Part shown: piece by piece, positions 6,867 through 15,129 of the stretch
Layout: the number at the start of each line of letters is the position of its first letter
Numbering within the stretch: position 1 is the stretch's first letter
Origin: Nocardioides immobilis
GTDB lineage: Bacteria; Actinomycetota; Actinomycetes; Propionibacteriales; Nocardioidaceae
DNA length: 64,000 bases
Direction of reading: 5' to 3'
Assembly: GCF_003515065.1 (NCBI RefSeq)
Contig: NZ_QXGH01000025.1
Span: 1 to 64,000 of the forward strand
Notes under the pieces: generated by a model
The model's database searches: none
Seen by the model: the letters and a program-made list of their open reading frames with translations, nothing else
What the model was told of the DNA's origin: nothing
Made by a program: the position numbers and the translations under genes

Positions 6867-6888
6867 CACACTGGTTTTACTTTGTCAA
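6860..6888 (-). promoter_or_regulatory. Strong sigma70-type promoter
   Basis: On the minus strand, -35 TTGACA (6883-6888) and -10 TACTAT (6860-6865) stand exactly 17 bp apart in a locally AT-rich patch. It is the closest match to the full consensus that I see in the window and directs transcription away from the integrase toward 6341. Confidence 0.6.
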
Positions 6889-7070
6889 CGGCGAACGCGC
6901 CCTCACGCGCGCGCGAGGGACCGTCCAGCGGGAGATGGCGCATCCTTGGGACGAGCCTCGTGCAGCCTGGTTTTTAGCGGCGGCACTCGGAGCCGTGCCC
7001 ATTTTTCGAGGCCGGCCTGACGGCTGTGAAGGCGCCTCAGGCATGTCGACCACACCCCCTGGCTGTGCCC

Positions 7071-8147
7071 TCAGGACTCAACCGACGCCTGGCTGGTGAT
7101 GATGCGTTCGTTCAGCATGTCGAGGATGTGCGTGTCGTCGGTCGGAAAAAACTTGGCGTAGGTGTTCAGAGTGAACGCAGCGTCCGTGTGGCCAGCCCAT
7201 GCCTTAACTCGCGGTAGGTCTACGCCTGCACGAATCCAGTGACTGATGGCCGTATGCCTTAGGTCGTGCACTCGGCACGTGATGCCTGTCCTCCTCAGTG
7301 CCGTGGCGAACGGGCGACGATTGAAGGCTCGAGGATTTACCTGCGCCCCGGTAGTCGTGGTGAAAACCCAAGGCGCACTAAGTCCGGCTCTGTGACTTCT
7401 CAGCGCCTCCGTGACGTGGTGGGGGAGCGGCACCGTTCTGCGCGCGGCAGCGGTCTTCGGGACAGTCAATTGCAATCCGTGTCCTGCGACCTCCGACGCG
7501 GTGTGCGTGACGACGACTTGACTGCGGTCGGCGTCGACATTCGACCAGCGCAACGCGCATGCTTCGCCGATGCGAAGCCCTGAGTAAGCGAGAAAGATGA
7601 CCAGAGCGCGGTACTGAGGATTGATGGCGTCAGCCAGCCGAGCAATCTCATCGTGGTCAAGCACCCGCATCGGGTCGCGCTCGACCTGAGGCAGATTGAC
7701 GCCCACGCAGGGCGTCTCCCGTAGGTAGCGAGCGACGACGGCCGCTTTCATGGCGCTCGCGAAGTCCTTGTAGCAGGCGATGATGGTGCTGCTGCTAAGC
7801 CTGTCTTCCCGCACCTGCTCAGCAACCCAGGTCTGCACCTCGGGCTGGCGGATGCGGTCTAGAGTCCAGTCGTCCCATCGGCTGATGTGGTTGACGTACA
7901 GACTCCGAGAGGTAGCGAGCGTTGCAGGCTTCAAGTTGACCCGCCCACGCATCCAGATGGGCCACCACTCTCGGAAGAGGACGCGTCCCATCACGGGGTC
8001 AATCGCATTCCCTGCGCGAGTCTCCGCCTCTACCTTGGCCTTGTGGTCGAGAGCATGTGCGTGGACGGTGAACGTCTTCTGGCGGCTGCTGCCGCCCACA
8101 CGCCAGCGCACGACCCACTTGCCCTTGCGCTTGTCGATTGACGCCAT
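7071..8147 (-). CDS. Tyrosine site-specific integrase
   Basis: 358 residues. The N-terminal ~60 residues are a basic arm-type DNA-binding region (DKRKGKWVVRWRVGG), then a SAM-like core-binding domain (residues ~60-165) and the catalytic domain with Arg in LAYSGLRIGEACAL, HDLRHTAISHW (H-x-x-R), the later His in AWAGHTDAAF and the nucleophile Tyr in TLNTYAKFF. It inserts and, with helpers, excises the element at tRNA-Pro; its start lies about 200 bp from the attachment site, the usual arrangement. No excisionase was recognised. Confidence 0.93.
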   Translation of the reverse strand: MASIDKRKGKWVVRWRVGGSSRQKTFTVHAHALDHKAKVEAETRAGNAIDPVMGRVLFREWWPIWMRGRVNLKPATLATSRSLYVNHISRWDDWTLDRIRQPEVQTWVAEQVREDRLSSSTIIACYKDFASAMKAAVVARYLRETPCVGVNLPQVERDPMRVLDHDEIARLADAINPQYRALVIFLAYSGLRIGEACALRWSNVDADRSQVVVTHTASEVAGHGLQLTVPKTAAARRTVPLPHHVTEALRSHRAGLSAPWVFTTTTGAQVNPRAFNRRPFATALRRTGITCRVHDLRHTAISHWIRAGVDLPRVKAWAGHTDAAFTLNTYAKFFPTDDTHILDMLNERIITSQASVES

Positions 8148-8361
8148 GTACTCATTGTCTCACGTCAAGGGGACTATGGCTGTACGCCGCAACACAAGTG
8201 CAACACGCCGTAGCCTTGACGGGAGCACGACACGTCACCTGGCGTCTGACCAGGGCGAACGTCCGTGATTATCACGAATATGCCTGTGACCTGCAAAAAC
8301 GCGAACTTGTCCGCTCCTTTTTGATGGCCCTTCCAGAGCCTCTGAAGGCACGTACACATCT

Positions 8362-8403
8362 CTGGGGGTCAAGGGGTCGCAGGTTCAAATCCTGTCAGCC
8401 CGA
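8362..8403 (+). other. attR: 3' half of tRNA-Pro(GGG)
   Basis: From the anticodon loop onward this is a tRNA-Pro: loop CTGGGGG (anticodon GGG), stem TCAAG, T-arm GCAGG-TTCAAAT-CCTGT, acceptor strand CAGCCCG and discriminator A, with CCA not encoded. The bases before the loop (ACATCT) cannot pair with TCAAG, and no D-arm is present, so the 5' half is missing. This is the duplicated tRNA 3' end left by integration. The complete tRNA gene should sit at the other junction, left of position 1, so the element is longer than 8.3 kb. Confidence 0.8.
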
Positions 8404-8410
8404 CCGATCG

Positions 8411-8450
8411 AACCGGCTCTGACCTGCGGAAACGCGGATCAGGGCCGGTT
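8411..8450 (+). terminator. Terminator of the former tRNA-Pro gene
   Basis: AACCGGCTCTGA (8411-8422) pairs with TCAGGGCCGGTT (8439-8450), a 12-bp stem with one G-T pair, followed by TTCG. It lies 8 nt after the tRNA end and 8 nt before the convergent gene stop at 8458, so it can serve both directions. Confidence 0.6.
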
Positions 8451-8457
8451 TCGCGTG

Positions 8458-10272
8458 CTACCCGAACAGGGTACGGCGGATCCGGGTCCGCAGGTCGGTG
8501 CCAGTGTCCTGGAGCTCGGCGATGCGGGCTGCTCGGCGCAGGAGGCGCGCCTCCATCACCTCCGCCAGCTCGTCGACCCACTCCGGGTGCGCCTGCACCA
8601 GTGGGAGGTACGCCTGGCGGCCGATCTCGAAGACCAGGGTCTCCTCCACCGAGCGCACGGTCGCGGCCCGCGGAGCGCCGGTCAGCAGCGCCATCTCGCC
8701 CACCACGTCACCAGGTCCCATCGTCTCCACCAGCCACTCGCGACCGTCGGGCTCGCGCCGGCGTACCTCGACCGCGCCCTCGGCGACGAGGAACAGGGAG
8801 GTCCCGCGGTGACCTTGGACGACGAACCGCTGCGTCGGTCCGAAGAAAAGCGGTCGGGCGCCGACGGCGAGCTCGTGCAGCTGGTCCCGGTCCAGCATCC
8901 GGAAGACCGCCACCTCGCCCAGCAGGTCTTCGATCTCCTGGGTGGTGGGGGCCTCGGCCACGGCCGGCTCAGGGATCAGCAGGTCAGGGCCGAGACCGTC
9001 CTGTCGCTGGAGGACGGCCACCCGAGCCGGGTCGGCCCCGAGACTGTGCAGGAGGCTCACCGCGCGAGGGATGCACTCGGGCCCGGCGTGGTCCATCAGC
9101 TCCCGCCCCTTGGCCCAGTCGGCGACCTGGTTCATCGAGGTGCGGTACTGGTCGCACGCGGTGGGGTAGACGCCGCTCGCCCCGGCGAACCCGAGGCGCC
9201 GCCACAGGACGGCTTCGCGCGCCGCCGCCGGCAGGAACCCGAGCTCGGGGAAGCCGGCCGCGACCGATCGGAGCACGGCCCGCTCGGCGTCCCTGAAGAC
9301 TCGCTGCCACGTCTCCTGCGCGTTGAACCGGTTGGGTCCGGCCAGCTCGATCGCGTGCTTGAGGTCCTCGTGATGGGCGTGGAGGAACAGCAGGGTCGCG
9401 TCGCGCTTGCGCAGCAGGTTCAGACCCGAGACCGGTCCCAGCCGCGGCGTACCGAAGCGAGCGAAGCTGAGGTCGCGCTTCTTCCACACCGCTCGCCAGG
9501 CGCTCGGGTCGATCCGCGCACGAATCTCGGCGAAGTGCCCACCCGTCTCCAGGGCAGCGCGCTCGTCGGGTTCGAGCAGGTCGCCGACGTCGTCCTTGAC
9601 GGCCTCGATGATCCCGAGGCAGGTGAGGAGCTCGAGGTAGACGCCCACACGCAGCAACCAGACGGGATCGGTCAGGTGGTCCTTCTTGCCGACGATGTCG
9701 GCCTCGAGAGCGTCGGCGTAGCTCGCGACCTTCTGGGTGCCGATGAGGAGGACCGGGTACCACGGGTGATAGTCGACGCCGGGGCTCGCGACGCCCGCGG
9801 CCCGGGCTTGCCGTTCGGTGTCCGGCCCCACCAGCCGGTCCATGATCCGCTGGTACAGCGACCCGAGCAGCCGGACGTCGCAGACGTCGAGGCAGGTGGC
9901 GTCGGCTGCCAGTAGCTTGCCCTGGTCCACGGCACGGACCGTGACCTGCGCCTGCCGGAGCAACCCTGCCGTGAAAGTGAGGTCGACGCCGGCGAAGTCG
10001 ACGTCGGGATGCAGGACGACCCGCTCGCGGACCCCGCCCGAACGAGGCACCGGCCGACGGTCCCAGCGGCCGATCGGCGCGCCGTCGAGGGTGACGGTCG
10101 CCTCGAGGGACGTCGTCTCAGGCAGGTCGGAGGTCTCGACGAGGATGACGGCCGTGTTGGTACGCCGACCGTCGGTGACCAGGGCAGCCCGGTCGCTCGA
10201 CCCGAAGCCGGGCCAGCGATCCTCGTCCGTGGGCCGGCGTCCCGGGAGGAACGGCACGACTGCCAGGTGCAT
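8458..10272 (-). CDS. Cyclic nucleotide-binding domain protein with unknown N-terminal body
   Basis: 604 residues. About residues 470-590 form a cNMP-binding domain with an intact phosphate-binding cassette, GEMALLTGAPRAATV. The first ~450 residues (with HPWYPVLLIGTQKVASYADA and WLLRVGVYLELLTCLGIIEA) are soluble, mixed alpha/beta and not recognised. It is the first of four such fusions in the window, the others being in the 21063-26315 operon, although eight genes stand between. It is the first chromosomal gene beyond the attachment site and converges on the tRNA relic. A role as a cyclic-nucleotide-regulated effector is inferred. Confidence 0.65.
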   Translation of the reverse strand: MHLAVVPFLPGRRPTDEDRWPGFGSSDRAALVTDGRRTNTAVILVETSDLPETTSLEATVTLDGAPIGRWDRRPVPRSGGVRERVVLHPDVDFAGVDLTFTAGLLRQAQVTVRAVDQGKLLAADATCLDVCDVRLLGSLYQRIMDRLVGPDTERQARAAGVASPGVDYHPWYPVLLIGTQKVASYADALEADIVGKKDHLTDPVWLLRVGVYLELLTCLGIIEAVKDDVGDLLEPDERAALETGGHFAEIRARIDPSAWRAVWKKRDLSFARFGTPRLGPVSGLNLLRKRDATLLFLHAHHEDLKHAIELAGPNRFNAQETWQRVFRDAERAVLRSVAAGFPELGFLPAAAREAVLWRRLGFAGASGVYPTACDQYRTSMNQVADWAKGRELMDHAGPECIPRAVSLLHSLGADPARVAVLQRQDGLGPDLLIPEPAVAEAPTTQEIEDLLGEVAVFRMLDRDQLHELAVGARPLFFGPTQRFVVQGHRGTSLFLVAEGAVEVRRREPDGREWLVETMGPGDVVGEMALLTGAPRAATVRSVEETLVFEIGRQAYLPLVQAHPEWVDELAEVMEARLLRRAARIAELQDTGTDLRTRIRRTLFG

Positions 10273-10321
10273 GACCCGAGCGTTGCAGGCCCGGGGTCCG
10301 CGCGACCGGGGAACGCGAAAG

Positions 10322-11557
10322 TCAGCCGCTCTCAGCCCGGCCCAGCAGGCCCTTGGCGACGTGGGTGATCTGGACCTCGTTGCTGCCGGCGTAGATCATC
10401 AGCGACTTCGCATCCCGGGCGAGCTGCTCGACCGGGTACTCCGACATGTAGCCGTTGCCGCCGAAGAGCTGGACCGCCTCCATCGCCACCTCCGTTGCCG
10501 CCTGGGAGGAGTAGACCTTCATCGCCGACGCCTCGGCCAACGCGGGCTGCTTGCCGTCCTTGGCCATCTCGAGGGTCCGGAAGACCATGTTCTGCACGTT
10601 CACCCGAGCGATCTCCATGTGGGCGAGCTTCAGCTGGATCAGCTGGTAGTCGGCGATGGGGTGGCCGAACTGGATCCGCTCCTTGGCGTACCTCGTGCAC
10701 ACGTCGAGACACTCCTCGATGATGCCGAGGCTCATCGAGGCGACACCGGTGCGCTCGGCGACGAAGCCGTTCTTGGCCGAGTCGCGACCGTCGCCCCCTT
10801 CGTGGTCCTCGGTCTCCCCGAGCAGGCGGTCCCTGCCGAGCCGGACGTCGTCGAAGAAGAGCTCGCCGGTCGGGGAGGAGTGGAAGCCCATCTTGCGGAA
10901 GGGCTTGCCGCGGGTGAACCCCTCCATGCCGGCGTCCAGGACGAAGGTCAGGATCTTGCGGTCGTGCGTCTCCACCCCGGGCTCGTCGAGCTTGGCGTAG
11001 ACGACGGTGGTGTCGGCGTACGGGCCGTTGGTGATGAACGTCTTCTGCCCGTTGAGGACGTACTCGTCACCGTCGCGCCGGACGTAGGTCTTCATCGCGC
11101 CGAACGCGTCGGAGCCGGATCCGGGCTCGGTGAGGGCCCAGGCGCCGATCTTCTCGAGGGTGACGAGCGCCGGCAGCCAGCGCTCCTTCTGGGCGAGGGT
11201 GCCGCGCGCCAGGATCGTCGCCGCGGCGAGGCCGAGGCTCACGCCGAAGCAGCCGACGAGACCGGGGGAGACCCGGCACAGCTCCTTGACGAGGATGACC
11301 CCCATCCCGCCCTGGTCGCCGCCACCGGTCAGCGAACCGGCTGCCCGGTCGCCGCCGGACCGCTCCTTGTCGAGCATCGTCGCCAGGGCGTCGGATGCCA
11401 TCGCGTCGATTCCGAACGTCGTCCAGAGCTTGCGGAGCACGTCGTACGGCGGAGTGTCGCCGAACTCGAGCTCCTCGCGACGTGGCCGGACCTCGGCGTC
11501 GACGAACTGACGCACCGCGTCCTGGATCGCGAGCTCCGTCTCGTTCCAGGCGTACAT
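10322..11557 (-). CDS. Acyl-CoA dehydrogenase
   Basis: 411 residues with the full family layout: N-terminal helical domain, middle beta domain with the FAD/substrate motif WALTEPGSGSDA, and C-terminal helical bundle ending AGSNEVQITHVAKGLLG. It introduces the alpha-beta double bond in acyl-CoA thioesters using FAD and passes electrons to ETF. It follows the mymA-like operon on the same strand, 20 nt after the small membrane gene, so it may serve breakdown of the product made there. The physiological substrate cannot be told from sequence. Confidence 0.88.
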   Translation of the reverse strand: MYAWNETELAIQDAVRQFVDAEVRPRREELEFGDTPPYDVLRKLWTTFGIDAMASDALATMLDKERSGGDRAAGSLTGGGDQGGMGVILVKELCRVSPGLVGCFGVSLGLAAATILARGTLAQKERWLPALVTLEKIGAWALTEPGSGSDAFGAMKTYVRRDGDEYVLNGQKTFITNGPYADTTVVYAKLDEPGVETHDRKILTFVLDAGMEGFTRGKPFRKMGFHSSPTGELFFDDVRLGRDRLLGETEDHEGGDGRDSAKNGFVAERTGVASMSLGIIEECLDVCTRYAKERIQFGHPIADYQLIQLKLAHMEIARVNVQNMVFRTLEMAKDGKQPALAEASAMKVYSSQAATEVAMEAVQLFGGNGYMSEYPVEQLARDAKSLMIYAGSNEVQITHVAKGLLGRAESG

Positions 11558-11577
11558 GGCTGCTCCCTCGGCCAGGT

Positions 11578-11766
11578 CTACGGCGCCTGGCTGGTGCCAC
11601 CCTGGACGACGAGGTGCCGCTGGTCAACGAGCACCCGCGCTCCGGAGCTGCGAAGCCGGTCGGGCGTACGGCGGCACGCGTCGGCCAGCCAGCTGACGGT
11701 CACCGCGATGACCGGGATCCAGATCGGGATGAGCATGAAGGCGTAGACGCCGACCAGGGTGATCAT
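11578..11766 (-). CDS. Small single-pass membrane protein, 62 residues
   Basis: Starts MITLVGVYAFMLIPIWIPVI, one hydrophobic segment of about 25 residues followed by a basic soluble tail (ACRRTPDRLRSSG). Its ATG overlaps the stop of the SDR gene by 4 nt (ATGA), strong evidence that it is translated as part of the operon. No family recognised; perhaps an anchor or accessory for a neighbouring enzyme. Confidence 0.55.
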   Translation of the reverse strand: MITLVGVYAFMLIPIWIPVIAVTVSWLADACRRTPDRLRSSGARVLVDQRHLVVQGGTSQAP

Positions 11767-12629
11767 CGGGAGATCCCGTCGCGGGAGGAGAGGGTGATCT
11801 GTCGCTTGTCGGCGTCGCGGAGGATGCCCTGGATCGTGGCATTGCGTTCCGTCCGGCGATCGAGCAGCGGGTTCAGCAGGCCACGCAGGACCGAGTAGAC
11901 CGTCCAGCGCCTGGGCGCGATGATCCGCGGTGCACGGTCCTCGATGCCGTCGGCGACCGCCTTGCCGGCCTGCGCCGCGGTGAGGCGTCGCCGTAGGAAC
12001 GACGGGAAGGTCGCCTCGAAGCGCTGTGCGACCGAGCTCGCGAAGCCTTCCTGGACCATGGCCGTGTCGACGAAGCCGAAGTACGCGACGCTCGCCGAGG
12101 CCCCGTGCTGGGCAAGCTCCCCGCGCAACGCCCGGCCGAACTGCTCGACCGCCGCCTTGGACATGGCGTACGGCGCCAGCATCACGCCGTTCACGAACGC
12201 GTAGACCGACGCGACGACGATGACCTGGCCCTTGTTCTCGACGACCTGGGGCAGTGCGGCGTGCACGGTCCGGTAGACGCCGAGTGCATTGACATCGAGG
12301 ACCCGTTCGAAGAGGGCTGGGTCCATCGCTCGCACGGTGGCGGGCGCGGGTGCGATACCGGCGTTGGCCATCACGATGTCGACCCGTCCGAACGCATCGA
12401 CAGCGCGTGCGACCACGTCCTGCATGGCGCCGATGTCGGTGACGTCGGCGCCGATGCCGATGGCTCGGGCGCCGAGCTCCTCGGCCGCGAGGATCGTGGC
12501 CTCCGGGTCGAGGTCGACGAGCACGACGCTGGCGCCACGCTCGTAGAGGTGTCGCGCGGTGGCGAGACCGATGCCCTGGGCGCCGCCGGTGACCAGCGCG
12601 ACCTTGTCGGCGAGGGAGTACTTGCTCAC
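11763..12629 (-). CDS. Short-chain dehydrogenase (SadH-like position)
   Basis: 288 residues, classical SDR: NAD(P)-binding TGGAQGIG near residue 15, NAGIAPAP, and the catalytic Tyr/Lys in YAMSKAAVEQF, followed by the SDR C-terminal extension. It would oxidise or reduce an alcohol/ketone pair. The stop overlaps the small membrane gene and its start overlaps the hydrolase stop by 4 nt, so it is in the middle of a coupled operon. Order monooxygenase, hydrolase, SDR resembles mymA-lipR-sadH of mycobacteria. Confidence 0.88.
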   Translation of the reverse strand: MSKYSLADKVALVTGGAQGIGLATARHLYERGASVVLVDLDPEATILAAEELGARAIGIGADVTDIGAMQDVVARAVDAFGRVDIVMANAGIAPAPATVRAMDPALFERVLDVNALGVYRTVHAALPQVVENKGQVIVVASVYAFVNGVMLAPYAMSKAAVEQFGRALRGELAQHGASASVAYFGFVDTAMVQEGFASSVAQRFEATFPSFLRRRLTAAQAGKAVADGIEDRAPRIIAPRRWTVYSVLRGLLNPLLDRRTERNATIQGILRDADKRQITLSSRDGISR

Positions 12630-13561
12630 GAGGATGCCTTCTCGTTGGAGCGGTGGGAGGGGACGGCGAGGTGCCGGTCGAGGAACGCGAGCTGGTCGGA
12701 CAGGAGCTGCTGCTGGACGGGGCCGTCGTAGACGTCGAAGTGGTCCGCGGGATAGGCGCGAGCCTCGCCGTGCCGCCCGGCGCGTGCGGCGGTCCGCATC
12801 GCCGACGCCGGCGGGACCACCGAGTCACGTTCGCCGACCTGCACCAGCAGCGGGGCGCGCAGCCGTTCGGCGAAGCGGATCGGGCGGTTGAAGGCCACCT
12901 CGAGGGCGACCCGTGCGCAGACCTCGTTGCGCCAGGTGGGACCCGCCAGTGCCATGTAGCCCTCGAGCGCCCCCGGCCCGGCCAGGACCGCGGTCGTCCC
13001 GGGCTCCCCGACCACGGGGATGTGGTGCGGGGCGCGGCCGAGCAGGGCACGCACGGCGTCGCGGAGGCCGTGCGTGACGAGCGGCGCCAGCCTGCGCACG
13101 CCGCCGTGCCGGAACATGGCAACCAGGGCGGCCAGGCCGTCCATGGCCGGCGTCATCGACACGATGGCTGCGATCCGCCCGTCCGCCACCGCCACCGGCA
13201 CGACGTGCCCGCCGGAGTACGACGTGCCCCAGAGCACGAGCCGCTCGGGGTCGACGCCGTCGAGGTGCCGCGCCGCCGCGATGGCGGCGGCGTAGTCGGC
13301 GCGCTGTCGGCGGAAGGAGACGTGTTGTCGCGGCGTGCCGTCCGAGTCGCCGAATCCGCGGTAGTCGAAGAGCAGTACGTCGAGACCGGCGGCGGCGAAC
13401 CCCTCGGCGAACCCGAGGAGCCCGGTGTCGCGGGTGCCTCCGAAGCCGTGGGCCATGACCACGCAGGGTCGGCCGCTCTCGGTGGCGAACGCGTCGCCGC
13501 GGCCGTTGAGGTGCCAGGCCGCGCACGCAACGTCGTCGCTGAAGAAGGTGACGGGGGACAT
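12626..13561 (-). CDS. Alpha/beta hydrolase (LipR-like position)
   Basis: 311 residues from MSPVTFFSDDVACAAWHLNG. Oxyanion motif VMAHGFGGTRDTGLLG, nucleophile in LWGTSYSGGHVVPVA (G-T-S-Y-S-G), Asp in VQVGERDSVVP and a late His in YPADHFDVYDG complete a hydrolase triad. It is predicted to cleave an ester, possibly that formed by the adjacent Baeyer-Villiger monooxygenase. The start, one base after the monooxygenase stop, was chosen over upstream in-frame ATGs that lie inside that gene. Confidence 0.85.
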   Translation of the reverse strand: MSPVTFFSDDVACAAWHLNGRGDAFATESGRPCVVMAHGFGGTRDTGLLGFAEGFAAAGLDVLLFDYRGFGDSDGTPRQHVSFRRQRADYAAAIAAARHLDGVDPERLVLWGTSYSGGHVVPVAVADGRIAAIVSMTPAMDGLAALVAMFRHGGVRRLAPLVTHGLRDAVRALLGRAPHHIPVVGEPGTTAVLAGPGALEGYMALAGPTWRNEVCARVALEVAFNRPIRFAERLRAPLLVQVGERDSVVPPASAMRTAARAGRHGEARAYPADHFDVYDGPVQQQLLSDQLAFLDRHLAVPSHRSNEKASS

Positions 13562-13562
13562 G

Positions 13563-15044
13563 TCAGCCGACCCTGGCCAGTGCCGGCCGGCGCGCTTCGA
13601 ACTGCAGGTGACCATCCTCGATGGGGTCGTCCTGGAGCATCTTGCAGTCGTGGCCGTAGTCCATCGTGACCTTCCACGGGCCGCGCGAGCCCTGGCGCGG
13701 AAGGGTGTGCTTGGCGCGCTGCACGTAGCCGGACTGAAGCGCGTCGAGGATGCCCCCGCCGTCCGCCGAGGCATCGTCGTCGCGGGGCGTCGCGACGGCG
13801 TACCCGTTGTCCTCCATGTGCGCCAGGAGCCGACAGATGTACTCGCCCGCGATGTCGGACTTCAGCGTCCACGGCGCGTTGGTGTAGCCGAAGATCCAGG
13901 CCAGGTTGGGAACGTCCTCGACGAGCACGGCCTTGTAGGTCAAGCCGTCGTGGAGCTCGCGCGGCTCACCGTCGACGGTCAGCTTCAGGCCGCCGAGCAT
14001 CTGCACCTGCAGCCCGGTGGCGGTGACGATGATGTCCGCCTCGAGCTCCCGTCCGGACTTCAGCTTGATCCCGGTCTTGGTGAACGTGTCGATCTGGTCG
14101 GTGACGACCGACGCCTCGCCGGCCTTCAGGGCGTTGAACAGATCGCCGTCCGGGACGGCGCACAGCCGCTCGTCCCAGGGCATGTAGGCCGGCGTGAAGT
14201 TGGCCATGTCGACGCTGGGCCCGACCTGGCGGCGGACGTGCGCGAGCAGGAAGCGACGCATCATCGTGGGCCAGCGGCGGCAGGAGACGTAGATGGCGCG
14301 CTGGAGGGCGATGTTGCGCTTGCGGGCGAGCCGGTTCACCAGCTTCTCCGGGAGGAACCTGTTCAGCACCGCAGAGATCTTGTCGAACGCCGGCACCGCG
14401 AAGATGTACGACGGCGACCGCTGCAACATGGTCACGTGCTCCGCCGTACCGGCCATCGAGGGCACCAGGGTGACGGCGGTGGCGCCGCTTCCGATGACGA
14501 CGACCTTCTTGCCCGCGTAGTCGAGGTCCTCCGGCCAGAACTGCGGGTGGATCTGCTGGCCGTCGAACTGGTCGGACCCGGGGAAGGTCGGCAGGAACCC
14601 GGCGTCGTGGTTGTAGTAGCCGGTGGCGCTCACCAGGAAGCCGCAGGTGTAGGTGAGCTTCTCGCCGGTCGCCTCCCGCACGGCGGTGACCGCCCAGCGG
14701 GCCTCGTCGCTCGACCAGTCGGCCGCCACGATCTTGAGGCCGTAGTGGACCTTCTCGTCGATGCCGTGCTCCGCCGCGGTGTCGGAGATGTAGTCGCGGA
14801 TCGCCGCGCCGGGGGCCAACACCTTGTAGTCGACCCAGGGCCGGAACTTGTAGCCGAAGGTGAACATGTCGGAGTCCGACCGGATGCCGGGGTACCGGAA
14901 CAGGTCCCAGGTTCCGCCCAGCCGCTCGCGGCGCTCGAGCACGGCGATGGTCTTGTCGGGGTGCTGGCTCGCGATCTGGCAGGCCGTGCCGATGCCGGAC
15001 AGGCCGGCGCCGATGATGATGACGTCGAAGTCGTGGTTGGTCAT
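13563..15044 (-). CDS. Flavin-binding Baeyer-Villiger-type monooxygenase (MymA/EthA-like)
   Basis: 493 residues from MTNHDFDVIIIGAGLSGIGT (FAD-binding GAGLSG). The segment FDGQQIHPQFWP carries the FxGxxxHxxxWP fingerprint of these enzymes, followed by the NADPH-binding VVIGSGATAVT. It inserts oxygen next to a ketone, or oxidises S or N, with NADPH and O2. The ATG at 15044 is used because the protein then starts like its family; an earlier in-frame start would lie in the shared promoter. It heads the operon and is divergent from an AraC regulator, as mymA is from virS. Confidence 0.88.
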   Translation of the reverse strand: MTNHDFDVIIIGAGLSGIGTACQIASQHPDKTIAVLERRERLGGTWDLFRYPGIRSDSDMFTFGYKFRPWVDYKVLAPGAAIRDYISDTAAEHGIDEKVHYGLKIVAADWSSDEARWAVTAVREATGEKLTYTCGFLVSATGYYNHDAGFLPTFPGSDQFDGQQIHPQFWPEDLDYAGKKVVVIGSGATAVTLVPSMAGTAEHVTMLQRSPSYIFAVPAFDKISAVLNRFLPEKLVNRLARKRNIALQRAIYVSCRRWPTMMRRFLLAHVRRQVGPSVDMANFTPAYMPWDERLCAVPDGDLFNALKAGEASVVTDQIDTFTKTGIKLKSGRELEADIIVTATGLQVQMLGGLKLTVDGEPRELHDGLTYKAVLVEDVPNLAWIFGYTNAPWTLKSDIAGEYICRLLAHMEDNGYAVATPRDDDASADGGGILDALQSGYVQRAKHTLPRQGSRGPWKVTMDYGHDCKMLQDDPIEDGHLQFEARRPALARVG

Positions 15045-15069
15045 GACTCCAGGGTCCGCGCCGAAGGCA

Positions 15070-15098
15070 TTGCAGGTCTTGACGGACAAGGACATACT
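15070..15098 (+). promoter_or_regulatory. Possible promoter of the AraC gene in the divergent region
   Basis: TTGCAG (15070-15075), 17 bp, CATACT (15093-15098) lies 32 nt before the AraC start. The same patch holds GACAA...TTGTC (within 15084-15104), a loose inverted repeat that could be a regulator site for both divergent genes. Confidence 0.3.
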
Positions 15099-15129
15099 TT
15101 TGTCATTTCCGGACACGAGCGGAGGCGCG

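Noticed and set aside
6452..7099. Plus-strand frame of 215 residues
   Set aside because: Composition is unlike a protein (Ser, Arg, Pro runs), it overlaps a minus-strand promoter and the integrase end, and has no start signal.
8455..9915. Plus-strand frame of 486 residues opposite the cNMP gene
   Set aside because: Mirror frame of a real gene in GC-rich DNA; the minus-strand frame has a recognisable domain.
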